Positions 25,438-33,711 are shown, counted from the stretch's first letter. The stretch: DNA of 64,000 bases from Robertkochia sediminum (GCF_016786255.1 NZ_JADMKT010000064.1:124001-188000); one strand, 5' to 3'. Translations and numbers: made by a program. Notes: generated from the letters alone by a model not told the origin.

Positions 25438-26973
25438 ATGACCATTGTCCGACTTATTCTAGGCGATCAACTCAATAGCCAACACTCCTGGTTTAAAGAA
25501 AAGAACGAGGAGGTGATCTACCTAATGGCCGAAATGAGACCGGAAGCGACCTATGTGACTCATCACCTGCAGAAACTTATCGGCTTCTTCGCTGCCATGC
25601 GCAATTTTTCTGAGCACCTTGAGCAAGAGGGGCATCGGGTACACTACCTCCGCATTAATGACCCTGAGAATCCGCACACCCTTAAAGAAGTGATCCACAA
25701 GTGCATCACACAATACCAGGCAGAGCAATTCGAATACCAACTACCCGATGAATATCGCCTTGACAAGGAACTTCGGGAAATTTGCAAAACCCTGAATATC
25801 TCCTCGGCGACTGCCGACACAGAGCACTTTCTCACCACCCGCGATACGCTGAAGAACTTCTTTAAAGGCAAGAAGCAACTGCTTATGGAGCATTTTTATC
25901 GCATGATGCGAAAAGAACACAACATCCTTATCGACGCTAACGGGAAGCCTGTAGGGGGAGCGTGGAATTACGATAAAAGCAACAGAAAAAAATGGAAGGG
26001 AGACCCTGAAATTCCGGAACTACCTCATTTTAGCCGAAACACGGTCACTGTATTAAAGGACATCGATGAAGCTGAATTATCGTCAATCGGTGAGGCCGAC
26101 CCCGATAATTTTCAATGGCCATTAAACAGATCTGAAGCCCGGGAACTCCTCGATCACTTTTGCGAATACCTGCTCCCCAACTTCGGCGACTATCAGGATG
26201 CCATGCACACTGAGACCGTATACCTGTTTCACTCCCGCCTGTCGTTTGCCCTGAACACCAAGATCCTCCATCCCCGGGAAGTTATCGATCAGGTCGTTCA
26301 TACCTATGAAAAGGATCCAGACCGTATCGACATAAGCCAGGTAGAAGGGTTTGTTCGCCAGATCCTCGGGTGGCGAGAATACATGAGAGGCATCTATTGG
26401 ATGGAAATGCCCGGGTATAATGATCAAAACTTTTTTAAGAACAAGAACAAATTACCCGGTTTCTACTGGACCGGAAACACACGAATGAACTGCCTGAGCA
26501 ACTGCATAAAGAACAGCCTGGACCACGCCTATGCCCACCATATACAACGGCTGATGGTTACCGGAAATTTTGCCCTGCTCAATCAAACCGACCCGGATAT
26601 GGTAGACGAGTGGTATCTCGGCATCTATATAGATGCTATAGAATGGGTAGAGATCACCAACACACGAGGCATGAGCCAGTATGCAGATGGCGGACTTCTC
26701 GCTACAAAACCCTATATATCCTCTGCCAACTACATCAACAAAATGAGTGATTACTGTAAAGGGTGTACATACGATCACAAAAAAAGAACGGGATCAGATG
26801 CCTGTCCGTTTAATGCCCTGTACTGGAATTTCCTCCATGATAAAAGAGCACAACTGGAATCAAACAGACGCATGGGAATAATGTACCGATTACTCGACAA
26901 GATCGAACCGGAAGAGCTGGATGCGATCAAAAAACGCAGCCAGGCGATCATGAGCGATCCGGATGAATTTTAA
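25438..26973 (+). CDS. Iron-sulfur photolyase (FeS-BCP, PhrB/CryB-like (6-4) photolyase)
   Basis: The 511-residue protein belongs to the bacterial FeS cryptochrome/photolyase group, whose studied members repair (6-4) photoproducts. Four Cys ligands are at the expected places: Cys352 (in MNCLSN), then Cys440, Cys443 and Cys456 in the order C-x2-C-x12-C. The numbering is offset by only two from the cluster ligands I recall for Agrobacterium PhrB. The N-terminus IVRLILGDQLN matches the PhrB-type antenna domain, and GWREYMRGIYW is typical of the FAD domain. I use the ATG at 25438 (MTIVRL), because the longer frame overlaps the upstream gene. It is the last gene of the DUF2256-CryDASH cluster. Confidence 0.94.
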   Translation: MTIVRLILGDQLNSQHSWFKEKNEEVIYLMAEMRPEATYVTHHLQKLIGFFAAMRNFSEHLEQEGHRVHYLRINDPENPHTLKEVIHKCITQYQAEQFEYQLPDEYRLDKELREICKTLNISSATADTEHFLTTRDTLKNFFKGKKQLLMEHFYRMMRKEHNILIDANGKPVGGAWNYDKSNRKKWKGDPEIPELPHFSRNTVTVLKDIDEAELSSIGEADPDNFQWPLNRSEARELLDHFCEYLLPNFGDYQDAMHTETVYLFHSRLSFALNTKILHPREVIDQVVHTYEKDPDRIDISQVEGFVRQILGWREYMRGIYWMEMPGYNDQNFFKNKNKLPGFYWTGNTRMNCLSNCIKNSLDHAYAHHIQRLMVTGNFALLNQTDPDMVDEWYLGIYIDAIEWVEITNTRGMSQYADGGLLATKPYISSANYINKMSDYCKGCTYDHKKRTGSDACPFNALYWNFLHDKRAQLESNRRMGIMYRLLDKIEPEELDAIKKRSQAIMSDPDEF

Positions 26974-27119
26974 TTTCTGAAAGGCCTTCACCTTGTATGA
27001 CAGCGCTTAACCCAATAGTATAAATCATTTACTTACAACCACTTTAGGAGGTTTCAGCAAATTGTAAAAAACAAGCATTTTTTTTCAAAAAAAACACATT
27101 ATCGAGATCCAAAACCAAA

Positions 27120-27211
27120 AAGCGCACGTATATAAAGTAATCATTACATAGTAGTAGGTATTAGTTTAGGGAAGAAAGCCCTTTGGTCTTTTAAGGTCAA
27201 AGGGCTTTTTG
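27120..27211 (+). ncRNA. Candidate small RNA ending in a terminator hairpin
   Basis: The segment has two tandem TAGTAGG-type bases (GTAGTAGG near 27151), a purine-rich GGGAAGAAAGCC lead and a strong hairpin plus T-run at the 3' end, with no gene close upstream. It recalls conserved flavobacterial intergenic RNAs such as the flavo-1 motif, but this is from memory and not verified. No clear promoter box was found. Confidence 0.3.
27175..27211 (+). terminator. Intrinsic terminator, no close upstream gene
   Basis: AAAGCCCTTTG pairs with CAAAGGGCTTT around a 12-base loop, followed by T residues. It is a very stable hairpin and can also act as the end of the candidate RNA described for this stretch. 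Confidence 0.9.
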
Positions 27212-27356
27212 TTGGTTAATACTTCCCATAACCGGACTTCGCACTAAACCACTTTCTGCAGCACCTTAATCTTTGCAGCATCATCTTTCACCTCCCTTCG
27301 CACTGTAACCGTTTTCCTGTCAACACGATCTCCTACCTCTTTGTTTTCAGATGTTC

Positions 27357-27393
27357 TTGTACGCCACGACCTCATTTGTACGCCACAGCCTCA
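27357..27393. repeat. 18 bp direct repeat, two copies
   Basis: TTGTACGCCACGACCTCA at 27357-27374 is repeated as TTGTACGCCACAGCCTCA at 27376-27393, with two differences. It lies 50 bp before the SDR gene, in its probable promoter region. Confidence 0.7.
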
Positions 27394-27442
27394 AAGGAGA
27401 TTATTACAGTTTACCTATCTTAGTTGAAAAGCAAAGAACACG

Positions 27443-28204
27443 ATGTGGGATCTTAAAAATAAAACAGCTTTGATCACTGGCGGCTCTAAAGGCATAGGCC
27501 TGGCCTGTGTAGCAGAATTTGCGGCACTGGGCGCACGGGTGATCTTTACAGGACGAAATGAAGACGTACTCAAAAAGGAAGAAACCCGGCTAAAGAAAAA
27601 AGGCTACAAGGTTATTGGTGTAGCCGGCGATGTAACCCTGGATAGTGATAGGGCGAGATTACGGGACGCCATCGAAAAGAACTTCAGCAGCCTGGACATC
27701 CTGGTGAACAACGCAGGAACCAACATTCGCAAGGCCACGACAGGCTATAAGGAAGAAGAGTACCGAAAGGTGATCGAACTCAACCTCATGGCTCCATTCG
27801 AATTATGTCGTATCTGCTTTCCCTTTCTTAAAATTTCAGGAAAAGCATCTGTGATCAACATTTCTTCGGTAGCGGCTATCGTAGACGATCACACAGGTGC
27901 CCCCTACGGTATGGCCAAATCGGGGATCCTTCAAATGACGCGAAGTCTTGCCGTAGAATGGGCGCAACACGGCATTCGCGTTAACGCTGTATCTCCCTGG
28001 TTTACCCTTACCCCTTTAACAGAAGGACTCCTAAAGCAACCTGAAAAAATAGACCCCGTACTTCAACGCACGCCATTGCGACGCGTTGCCGATGCTTCAG
28101 AGGTGGCAGCAGCTGTTGCGTTCCTGGCTATGGACAAATCATCATATATTACCGGGCACAATCTCGTAACCGATGGCGGCATGAGCATCAATGCCCTGTT
28201 GTGA
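27443..28204 (+). CDS. Short-chain dehydrogenase/reductase (SDR), tropinone-reductase-like
   Basis: The 253-residue protein is a classical SDR using NAD(P)H. The cofactor motif TGGSKGIG is at residues 12-19, the NNAGT motif near residue 88, and the catalytic Tyr and Lys lie in YGMAKSG near residues 155-161. A Ser is about 13 residues earlier (INISSVA). The tail has the usual ITGHNLVTDGG segment. The best general match by pattern is the tropinone reductase/3-oxoacyl reductase branch, but the substrate cannot be read from sequence. It converges with the Fer4/CDGSH gene, with only 5 bp between the stops. Confidence 0.9.
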   Translation: MWDLKNKTALITGGSKGIGLACVAEFAALGARVIFTGRNEDVLKKEETRLKKKGYKVIGVAGDVTLDSDRARLRDAIEKNFSSLDILVNNAGTNIRKATTGYKEEEYRKVIELNLMAPFELCRICFPFLKISGKASVINISSVAAIVDDHTGAPYGMAKSGILQMTRSLAVEWAQHGIRVNAVSPWFTLTPLTEGLLKQPEKIDPVLQRTPLRRVADASEVAAAVAFLAMDKSSYITGHNLVTDGGMSINALL

Positions 28205-28209
28205 TCTCC

Positions 28210-28635
28210 TTATCCTTTAAAACCGGCTTTGCGGTGTGCTCCATCACAATATGGTTTGTTCGCAGATGCTCCACATCGGCAAAAGGCGGTGGTCTTTTCC
28301 TTTTCCTCGGTGTCGCCGTTAGGATGTGCCACATGGAGCTTACCGTGTACCAGTAACGGTCCGTTCTCCATGATCTCAACCAGGGTATCTTTATCGTGCC
28401 CTGCGGTTACAGCCTGCTCTTCGCTATCCTTCATAAAAAAGCTCAATGCGCCGGACGGACATTTTTTCACCTGTTCTACAATGGCATCTGTCCCCGCCCC
28501 GTCCATGGTTATCCACGGTTTTTCATCAGGCTTAAAAACGCCGGGAAGTCCCTTAACACAAATGGCAGAATGAATACAAATTCCGGGTTTCCAAACCACG
28601 GTAACCTCGCCGTTGGTATACTCTTTTTTTGACAT
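28210..28635 (-). CDS. Fused mono-cluster ferredoxin-like (Fer4_19) and CDGSH iron-sulfur protein
   Basis: The 141-residue protein combines two iron-sulfur modules. Residues about 8-68 resemble the Fer4_19/DUF1271 domain, with GICIHSAIC and KKCPSGAL carrying the Cys ligands. Residues about 112-138 are a CDGSH domain: CRCGASANKPYCDGAH has the C-x-C-x(9)-C-x3-H ligands of a 2Fe-2S cluster. The linker contains a GPLLVHG stretch often seen in such fusions. The partner and the electron route are unknown. It is a small soluble protein, probably monocistronic, converging with the SDR gene. Confidence 0.9.
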   Translation of the reverse strand: MSKKEYTNGEVTVVWKPGICIHSAICVKGLPGVFKPDEKPWITMDGAGTDAIVEQVKKCPSGALSFFMKDSEEQAVTAGHDKDTLVEIMENGPLLVHGKLHVAHPNGDTEEKEKTTAFCRCGASANKPYCDGAHRKAGFKG

Positions 28636-28806
28636 GTCTTCGATTTTCTCTTAAAGATACCAAAAATGGAGACTCTTCCCCGGGCCGGGGAATGAAAAAT
28701 ACACCCAACCGTTACAACCTCCTGTACTTACAGGCTGGTCACCTTAAAAGAATGTACATTAGGCTGATACCCGATAATTCTTTAATTTTATCAAAAATCA
28801 TCTACT

Positions 28807-29460
28807 ATGAAATACCTGTTTCCGATCGCCATGATCCTCCTCACCATTATTTCCTGTAAAGAGGAAAAGGCCAAACCCTTAAGTTTTGTTGAAAAAGTGG
28901 CCCAAGCCAATGGTATTGAACACTGGAAAGATGTTTCAGAATTGCGCTTCACCTTCAATGTAGACCGGGATACCATTCACTTTGAAAGGGACTGGGCATG
29001 GAATCCGAAAACCGGCCAGGTGGCTATGACCTATAACGGAGAGACTACCACCTACAACAGGGATGCTGTAGACGAACGCTCACTTAAAGCCGATAAGGCC
29101 TTTGTAAATGACACCTATTGGCTGCTTGCTCCCTTCAAGCTCATTTGGGACGAAGGGTATACCAGGGATTCTATCATCAGGGATGAAGCGCCAATTAGCA
29201 AAGATACCCTGTACAAGCTCACCATACACTACACCGGGGATGGCGGATACACGCCGGGAGATGCCTACGATTTCTTTATTGACGACGACCATATGATCAG
29301 AGAATGGATCTACCGGGAAGACAATTCTACCAGCAATTGTTTTATCACCACATGGGAAGACTATACAGAAGAAGGAAAAATGAAGTTCGCTACGCTTCAT
29401 CAGGATGAGACGGGAGGCTTCAAACTTTACTTCAGCGACATAGAAGTGATCAAAGATTAG
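28807..29460 (+). CDS. Lipoprotein, 217 aa, probably DUF6503-like
   Basis: The protein begins with a lipoprotein signal (MKYLFPIAMILLTIISC, lipobox ending at Cys17), then EEK. The mature part starts with a helix (VEKVAQANGIEHWKDVSELRF) followed by beta-rich sequence with many aromatic residues. This layout recalls LolA-like or DUF6503 outer-membrane lipoproteins of flavobacteria, but I cannot confirm the family. It should sit in the outer or inner membrane facing the periplasm. It is a single gene ending in a bidirectional terminator shared with the MFS gene. Confidence 0.75.
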   Translation: MKYLFPIAMILLTIISCKEEKAKPLSFVEKVAQANGIEHWKDVSELRFTFNVDRDTIHFERDWAWNPKTGQVAMTYNGETTTYNRDAVDERSLKADKAFVNDTYWLLAPFKLIWDEGYTRDSIIRDEAPISKDTLYKLTIHYTGDGGYTPGDAYDFFIDDDHMIREWIYREDNSTSNCFITTWEDYTEEGKMKFATLHQDETGGFKLYFSDIEVIKD

Positions 29461-29470
29461 ATCAAAAAAT

Positions 29471-29503
29471 AAAGGGCTCTTGTTAAGAGCCCTTTATTTT
29501 TTT
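29471..29503. terminator. Bidirectional terminator between the lipoprotein and MFS genes
   Basis: AAAGGGCTC pairs with GAGCCCTTT around a seven-base loop, followed by T-runs on the plus strand and matched by A-runs upstream. It overlaps the last codons of the minus-strand MFS gene. Confidence 0.9.
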
Positions 29504-30637
29504 ATACGACATGGTAAGCGCGGCTATGACCGCCCCCACCAGCAATGCGATAAAACTCAAACGCAGGGAAGCGTATTGTGCCAAAAATCCTAAAAACACA
29601 GGCCCCATTAAGAATCCGAGAAATCCACTTCCGGCGATAAAAGAAATCCCTTGAGAAGCTGCCACCCCCTTAACTTTTCCTCCCAGGCGAAACAGCTCAG
29701 GAACGATCACCGAAAATCCGATACCTACAAGTCCGAACCCTCCAATAGCCAACAGGGTAGATCCGCTCAGGATAAGCAAATACCCCCCAATACCAATGAG
29801 AAGGCCATAAATGATTATCGCAAAAGAGCCAAAGCGGTTACTCACCTCATCACCAAAGAACCTGCCCAGGGTCATACAGGCCGAAAAAACAGTATACCCC
29901 ATACCTATGAGCAATGCCGTTTGTGCCAGGGTTACCTTTTCGAGATACAAGCCGCTCCAATCGACCATTGCACCTTCACTGGCCATAATGATAAAAGCCA
30001 CTAATCCGAGTGCGAAGAGCGGTTTAAAGTGTTTAAAGCTAAAGTGACCATCAGACTTCACGGGTGACCGCTCAGCAATGTAGTTGCGCGAGAGCAATAC
30101 GTTCACAACAAGCACCAGGGAAGCGACCACCAACATATACATCAATGGGGTTGGGAACAGAGGCGATAAGATACTTCCTACTCCCGCTCCGATAACACCT
30201 CCAAGACTAAAAAATCCGTGCGCTGCAGACATGATCTGTACCTGCTTCTTAGCTTCCAGTTCAGACACCAGGGTATTCATGGCAATATCGGTAAATCCCG
30301 AAGCCAGCCCCACTCCGAACAAAGCTGCCGACAAACCGATATGGCTTGTGGCCAGAAACGGAAAAACAAAGGCGACACAAAACAGGGAGATCCCCACGAT
30401 GGTGGATCTTCCAAGACCTAAACGGCCCACGAGGTAAGGAGATACAGGAAGACCTAATAAGGTCCCGAAAGCCAGAAAGAACAGGGAAATTCCTAATTGT
30501 CCTTCATTGATCGCCAGTTTCTGAGCGATCTCCGGAATATAAATAGCCCATGTACCAATAAGGATATTGATAGAAGCAAACACCCATGCAACGCCAAAGT
30601 ACAAGGGTTTGGTCAGGATTAATTTCAGTGATCTCAT
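29483..30637 (-). CDS. MFS transporter
   Basis: The protein has 384 residues from the ATG at 30637 and about 12 membrane helices, the normal size for the major facilitator superfamily. A loop near residue 75 (VGRLGLGRSTIVG) resembles the MFS motif A region. The general pattern suggests a fucose-permease/YbjJ-like clade, but no substrate can be named. The ATG at 30655 is less likely because it lies within the -7 box TATTTTTG (30660-30653). The gene is divergent from an AraC-type regulator, which probably controls it. Confidence 0.88.
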   Translation of the reverse strand: MRSLKLILTKPLYFGVAWVFASINILIGTWAIYIPEIAQKLAINEGQLGISLFFLAFGTLLGLPVSPYLVGRLGLGRSTIVGISLFCVAFVFPFLATSHIGLSAALFGVGLASGFTDIAMNTLVSELEAKKQVQIMSAAHGFFSLGGVIGAGVGSILSPLFPTPLMYMLVVASLVLVVNVLLSRNYIAERSPVKSDGHFSFKHFKPLFALGLVAFIIMASEGAMVDWSGLYLEKVTLAQTALLIGMGYTVFSACMTLGRFFGDEVSNRFGSFAIIIYGLLIGIGGYLLILSGSTLLAIGGFGLVGIGFSVIVPELFRLGGKVKGVAASQGISFIAGSGFLGFLMGPVFLGFLAQYASLRLSFIALLVGAVIAALTMSYKKIKGS

Positions 30638-30652
30638 AGACTTAAAAAAGTG

Positions 30653-30660
30653 CAAAAATA
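30653..30660 (-). promoter_or_regulatory. Flavobacterial -7 box for the MFS gene
   Basis: Minus-strand TATTTTTG matches TAnnTTTG and lies 15 bp before the ATG at 30637. It faces away from the AraC gene promoter, which starts 11 bp further on. Confidence 0.5.
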
Positions 30661-30670
30661 AAACTATTCA

Positions 30671-30702
30671 TTGTGTAACTCACTGTGTTTCCATTATTTT
30701 TG
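30671..30702 (+). promoter_or_regulatory. Flavobacterial promoter of the AraC-type regulator gene
   Basis: TTG at 30671-30673 and TATTTTTG at 30695-30702 are separated by 21 bp. This is a full match to the Bacteroidota consensus TTG-N(17-23)-TAnnTTTG. The transcript start is expected near 30708. Confidence 0.7.
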
Positions 30703-30734
30703 ATGATCACACCACAAGAAATCCCCGGCTACGC

Positions 30735-31601
30735 ATGCGGTTAATGCAATTTGAAAACACCTTCGAGAGAGATCCCTTTTTTCACATTACCTTGGTTAAC
30801 CGGGAAGCAGATGGCGAACCACCCAAGACCTATGCACCTCACAGCCATGATTACTACGTGATCATGGTTACCCGAAACGGCACCGGCATGCACCTTATCG
30901 ATTTCCGGGAATACGAGATCACTCCGGGTAGTGTATTCTTTTTAAGCCCGAACCAAGTACACCGGGTCATCGAAGAAAAGGGATTGAGTGGATACACCAT
31001 CGCCTTTAACGATGAGTTCTTACTGCACTCCAATATCAGCAGGCATTTCCTGGAACACATCAACCTCTTCAGGCCTTATGGAGAGAGTCCTCCCCTGCTC
31101 CCTGACCCCGACACCATGACCTTACTGGAGCAGTACTGCCGTGATATGGAGACCTGCTTTAACGAAGAGCAGGCTTTCAGGTACGAGGCATTGGGGGCAC
31201 ACCTACGTCTGTTTCTTATTAGTTGCAATACCGTTTGCAACCTGAATTCGACCGATATCAACCAAACGCTTGACAGCGCTATGACCACCATAAGCGCATT
31301 CAAGGACCTGGTCGAAAAAAAGATCAACACCTGGCATAAGGCATCCCAATATGCCGAAGCCCTGCACATTAGCACCAATTACCTCAACAAGCTCAACCGG
31401 GAGTACCTGCATACCTCCACCAAGGAATACCTGCAGAACCGACTGGTACTGGAAACCAAGCGCAAGCTGCTTACCTCCGGTGCATCGGCCAAGGAGATCG
31501 CTTACGACCTGGGCTTTCAAGACCCTTCACACCTCAGCAAAATGTTCAGAAATTGTACGGGAACCTCTATCTCCGACTTCCGCCAGGGCATCAGGAGTTA
31601 G
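30735..31601 (+). CDS. AraC family transcriptional regulator
   Basis: From the ATG at 30735 the protein has 288 residues. An N-terminal cupin-like ligand domain covers about residues 30-110 (YAPHSHDYYVIMVTRNG, PGSVFFLSPNQVH). The C-terminal double helix-turn-helix domain covers about residues 190-288, with EYLQNRLVLETKRKLL and AYDLGFQDPSHLSKMFRNCTGTS. The frame is open further upstream to 30567, but the strong promoter at 30671-30702 excludes that start. The divergent MFS gene is the likely target, and the pirin gene 76 bp downstream may belong to the same regulon. The inducer is unknown. Confidence 0.92.
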   Translation: MRLMQFENTFERDPFFHITLVNREADGEPPKTYAPHSHDYYVIMVTRNGTGMHLIDFREYEITPGSVFFLSPNQVHRVIEEKGLSGYTIAFNDEFLLHSNISRHFLEHINLFRPYGESPPLLPDPDTMTLLEQYCRDMETCFNEEQAFRYEALGAHLRLFLISCNTVCNLNSTDINQTLDSAMTTISAFKDLVEKKINTWHKASQYAEALHISTNYLNKLNREYLHTSTKEYLQNRLVLETKRKLLTSGASAKEIAYDLGFQDPSHLSKMFRNCTGTSISDFRQGIRS

Positions 31602-31677
31602 ATCTACACCAATATTCCGCTTTTTTACATGGACTCAGGTTTGGTTATTCCTGATCTTTGTTAAAAAATAAGATCCT

Positions 31678-32406
31678 ATGAAAACACTACTTCATAAAGC
31701 AGATACCCGCGGTCATGCAGATCACGGATGGTTAAAGAGTTATCACACCTTTAGTTTCGCCAATTACTACAACCCTGAGCGCATGCATTTTGGTGTACTA
31801 CGCGTACTCAACGACGACAGTGTAGCCCCGGGCATGGGATTTGGAAAGCATCCTCATGACAATATGGAGATCATTTCCATCCCGCTCTACGGTGACCTGG
31901 AGCACCAGGACAGTATGGGAAACAAAACGGTGATCAAAGAAGGTGACATACAGTCCATGACTGCCGGAACCGGAGTTTTTCACAGCGAATACAACAAGAA
32001 CAAAGACAAAGAAGTGAAATTTCTCCAGATATGGATACTCCCTAAAAAGAGAAACGTCACCCCTTCTTACGATCAGATCACCTTATCGTTAGAAGACCGT
32101 CACAATACCCTGCAACAGATCGTATCTCCCGATAAGGACGACAGTGGGGTGACCATTAACCAGGACGCCTGGTTTCACCTCTCGAATCTCGATAGCGGAA
32201 AAAGCCTGGACTACACCCTGAAAGGGGAGAATACAGGAGTATACGCCTTCGTTCTTAAAGGAGACGTATCGATCAATGGGGTAGCGCTCTCCACCCGCGA
32301 CGGATTGGGGATCAGTGAAACCGACAGCCTCAAAATTGAAGCAGGTACCGATGCCGAGTTTTTGCTTATGGAGGTGCCCATGCAGCTTCCTTCTATTAAT
32401 GGATGA
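31678..32406 (+). CDS. Pirin family cupin protein (YhaK-like)
   Basis: The 242-residue bicupin starts KADTRGHADHGWLKSYHTFSFANYYNPERM, typical of pirins. Metal ligands are visible in GKHPHDNMEI near residue 60 and in the GVFHSEYN segment near 103. Some pirins oxidise quercetin, and others act as redox sensors; no specific function can be assigned here. It lies 76 bp after the AraC regulator with no terminator between, so it may be co-regulated. A strong terminator follows. Confidence 0.93.
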   Translation: MKTLLHKADTRGHADHGWLKSYHTFSFANYYNPERMHFGVLRVLNDDSVAPGMGFGKHPHDNMEIISIPLYGDLEHQDSMGNKTVIKEGDIQSMTAGTGVFHSEYNKNKDKEVKFLQIWILPKKRNVTPSYDQITLSLEDRHNTLQQIVSPDKDDSGVTINQDAWFHLSNLDSGKSLDYTLKGENTGVYAFVLKGDVSINGVALSTRDGLGISETDSLKIEAGTDAEFLLMEVPMQLPSING

Positions 32407-32410
32407 TTAT

Positions 32411-32444
32411 AAAAAACGCCCGGCACAAGCCGGGCGTTTTTTTT
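32411..32444. terminator. Bidirectional terminator between pirin and kynU
   Basis: AAAAACGCCCGGC pairs perfectly with GCCGGGCGTTTTT around an ACAA loop, with eight T residues after it. The A-run on the other side lets it serve the minus-strand kynU gene too, whose stop lies at its edge. Confidence 0.95.
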
Positions 32445-33711
32445 ATTTCTTAAGGATCCCTTCTTTCAGGATCTGGCCGAAGCGATACATATCTTCGAAC
32501 GAATTGTAGAATGGCACCGGTGCCAGTCGTATCACATTAGGCTCCCTCCAGTCGGGAAGCACTCCCTTGCTCATTAAAAAATCAAACAACGACCGTCCTT
32601 GTCCGTGCAGGAACACCGAAAGCTGGCATCCGCGTTCTTCCGGAGTAATGATCTCAAAACTTCCCTGGACCTCAGTCTCGACCGTTTTAAGGATGAACTC
32701 CAGGTAAGCAGTGAGCTTCTGGCTCTTAGCTCTGAGGGCATCCATCCCAACTTCCTCGAACATGGTAAGAGAAGCAAGATATGGAGCCATAGCCATAACA
32801 GGAGCATTACTCAACTGCCAGGCCTCTGCATTGGCCATAGGTTCAAACTCGGGCTTCATCAAGAAGCGGGTTTCTTTTTTAGTTCCCCACCATCCCTCGA
32901 AACGCGGAATATCTTTACGATCCAGGTAGCGCTGATTGATAAAGACTCCCGAAAGGTTTCCGGGACCACTGTTCATATATTTATAGCTGCACCACGCAGC
33001 AAAATCAACATCCCAATCGTGTAATTTCAGCTCCACATTACCGGCAGCATGTGCCAGGTCCCAACCGATCATTACACCACAGGCTTTGGCCTTAGCCGTA
33101 ATGGCCTCCATATCTAGCACCTGACCGTTGTAGTAATTAACGCCTCCAAGCAAAACAAGAGCGAGCTCATCTTTATGTTCCTCGATAGCATCTAAAAAAT
33201 CCTCGGTATGCCAATGGTGCTCACCGGGGCGTTTTTGAACTTCTACCAGGGCAGTTTCCGGGTCATACCCATGAAACCTCGCCTGACTTTTTAACATATA
33301 CTGATCAGACGGAAAGGCCTTCTCCTCGCACAAGATCTTATAGCGCCCTTTTTCCGGACGGTAGAAAGACACCATGAGCAAGTGCAGGTTCACGGTGAGG
33401 GTATTCATAACGGTTACCTCTTCTTCCCGAGCCCCTACGATCTTTGCCAGGGGAGCCGCCAGCCTTTCATGGTAATCCCACCAGGGTTTGTCGGCCTCAA
33501 AATGCCCCTCTACACCAAGGTTGGCCCAATCGGCCATGATCTCATTGACATAGGCACTGCTTCGTTTGGGCTGCAAGCCCAGGGAGTTCCCCGTAAAATA
33601 GATCACCGGATGCCCCTCGTGTTGCGGAAAAATAAATTCCGAACGGTACGAGGCCAGAGGATCAGAAGCATCCATCTTCTTAGCAAAATCCAACGTATTC
33701 TCGAATGTCAT
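32443..33711 (-). CDS. kynU: Kynureninase
   Basis: This 422-residue PLP enzyme cleaves kynurenine or 3-hydroxykynurenine to (3-hydroxy)anthranilate plus alanine. Visible markers are YFTGNSLGLQPK near residue 33, GWDLAHAAGNVELKLHDWDVDFAAWCSYKYMNSG with the PLP Lys (SYKY), and the terminal RLAPVPFYNSFED. The ATG at 33711 (MTFENT) is chosen because the frame upstream to 33942 has no similarity and overlaps the divergent gene. With kmo at 22-23 kb it would give 3-hydroxyanthranilate. It is probably transcribed alone. Confidence 0.96.
   Translation of the reverse strand: MTFENTLDFAKKMDASDPLASYRSEFIFPQHEGHPVIYFTGNSLGLQPKRSSAYVNEIMADWANLGVEGHFEADKPWWDYHERLAAPLAKIVGAREEEVTVMNTLTVNLHLLMVSFYRPEKGRYKILCEEKAFPSDQYMLKSQARFHGYDPETALVEVQKRPGEHHWHTEDFLDAIEEHKDELALVLLGGVNYYNGQVLDMEAITAKAKACGVMIGWDLAHAAGNVELKLHDWDVDFAAWCSYKYMNSGPGNLSGVFINQRYLDRKDIPRFEGWWGTKKETRFLMKPEFEPMANAEAWQLSNAPVMAMAPYLASLTMFEEVGMDALRAKSQKLTAYLEFILKTVETEVQGSFEIITPEERGCQLSVFLHGQGRSLFDFLMSKGVLPDWREPNVIRLAPVPFYNSFEDMYRFGQILKEGILKK

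Larger units (their letters stand above)
26974..27442. other. Gene-poor stretch with terminator hairpin, possible small RNA and a short direct repeat
   Basis: No convincing protein-coding frame is present. The stretch holds an A/T-rich region (27060-27130), a purine-rich segment leading into a strong terminator at 27175-27211, and an 18 bp direct repeat at 27357-27393. The terminator is 200 bp past the photolyase stop, too far for a normal operon end, so a small RNA may lie between. A 43-codon minus-strand frame (27244-27375) exists but has no coding support. Confidence 0.6.

Noticed and set aside
27244-27375. 43-codon minus-strand frame in the spacer before the SDR gene
   Set aside because: It is Arg/Lys-rich without recognisable similarity, has no visible ribosome site, and overlaps the direct repeat. 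Chance open frames of this length are common.
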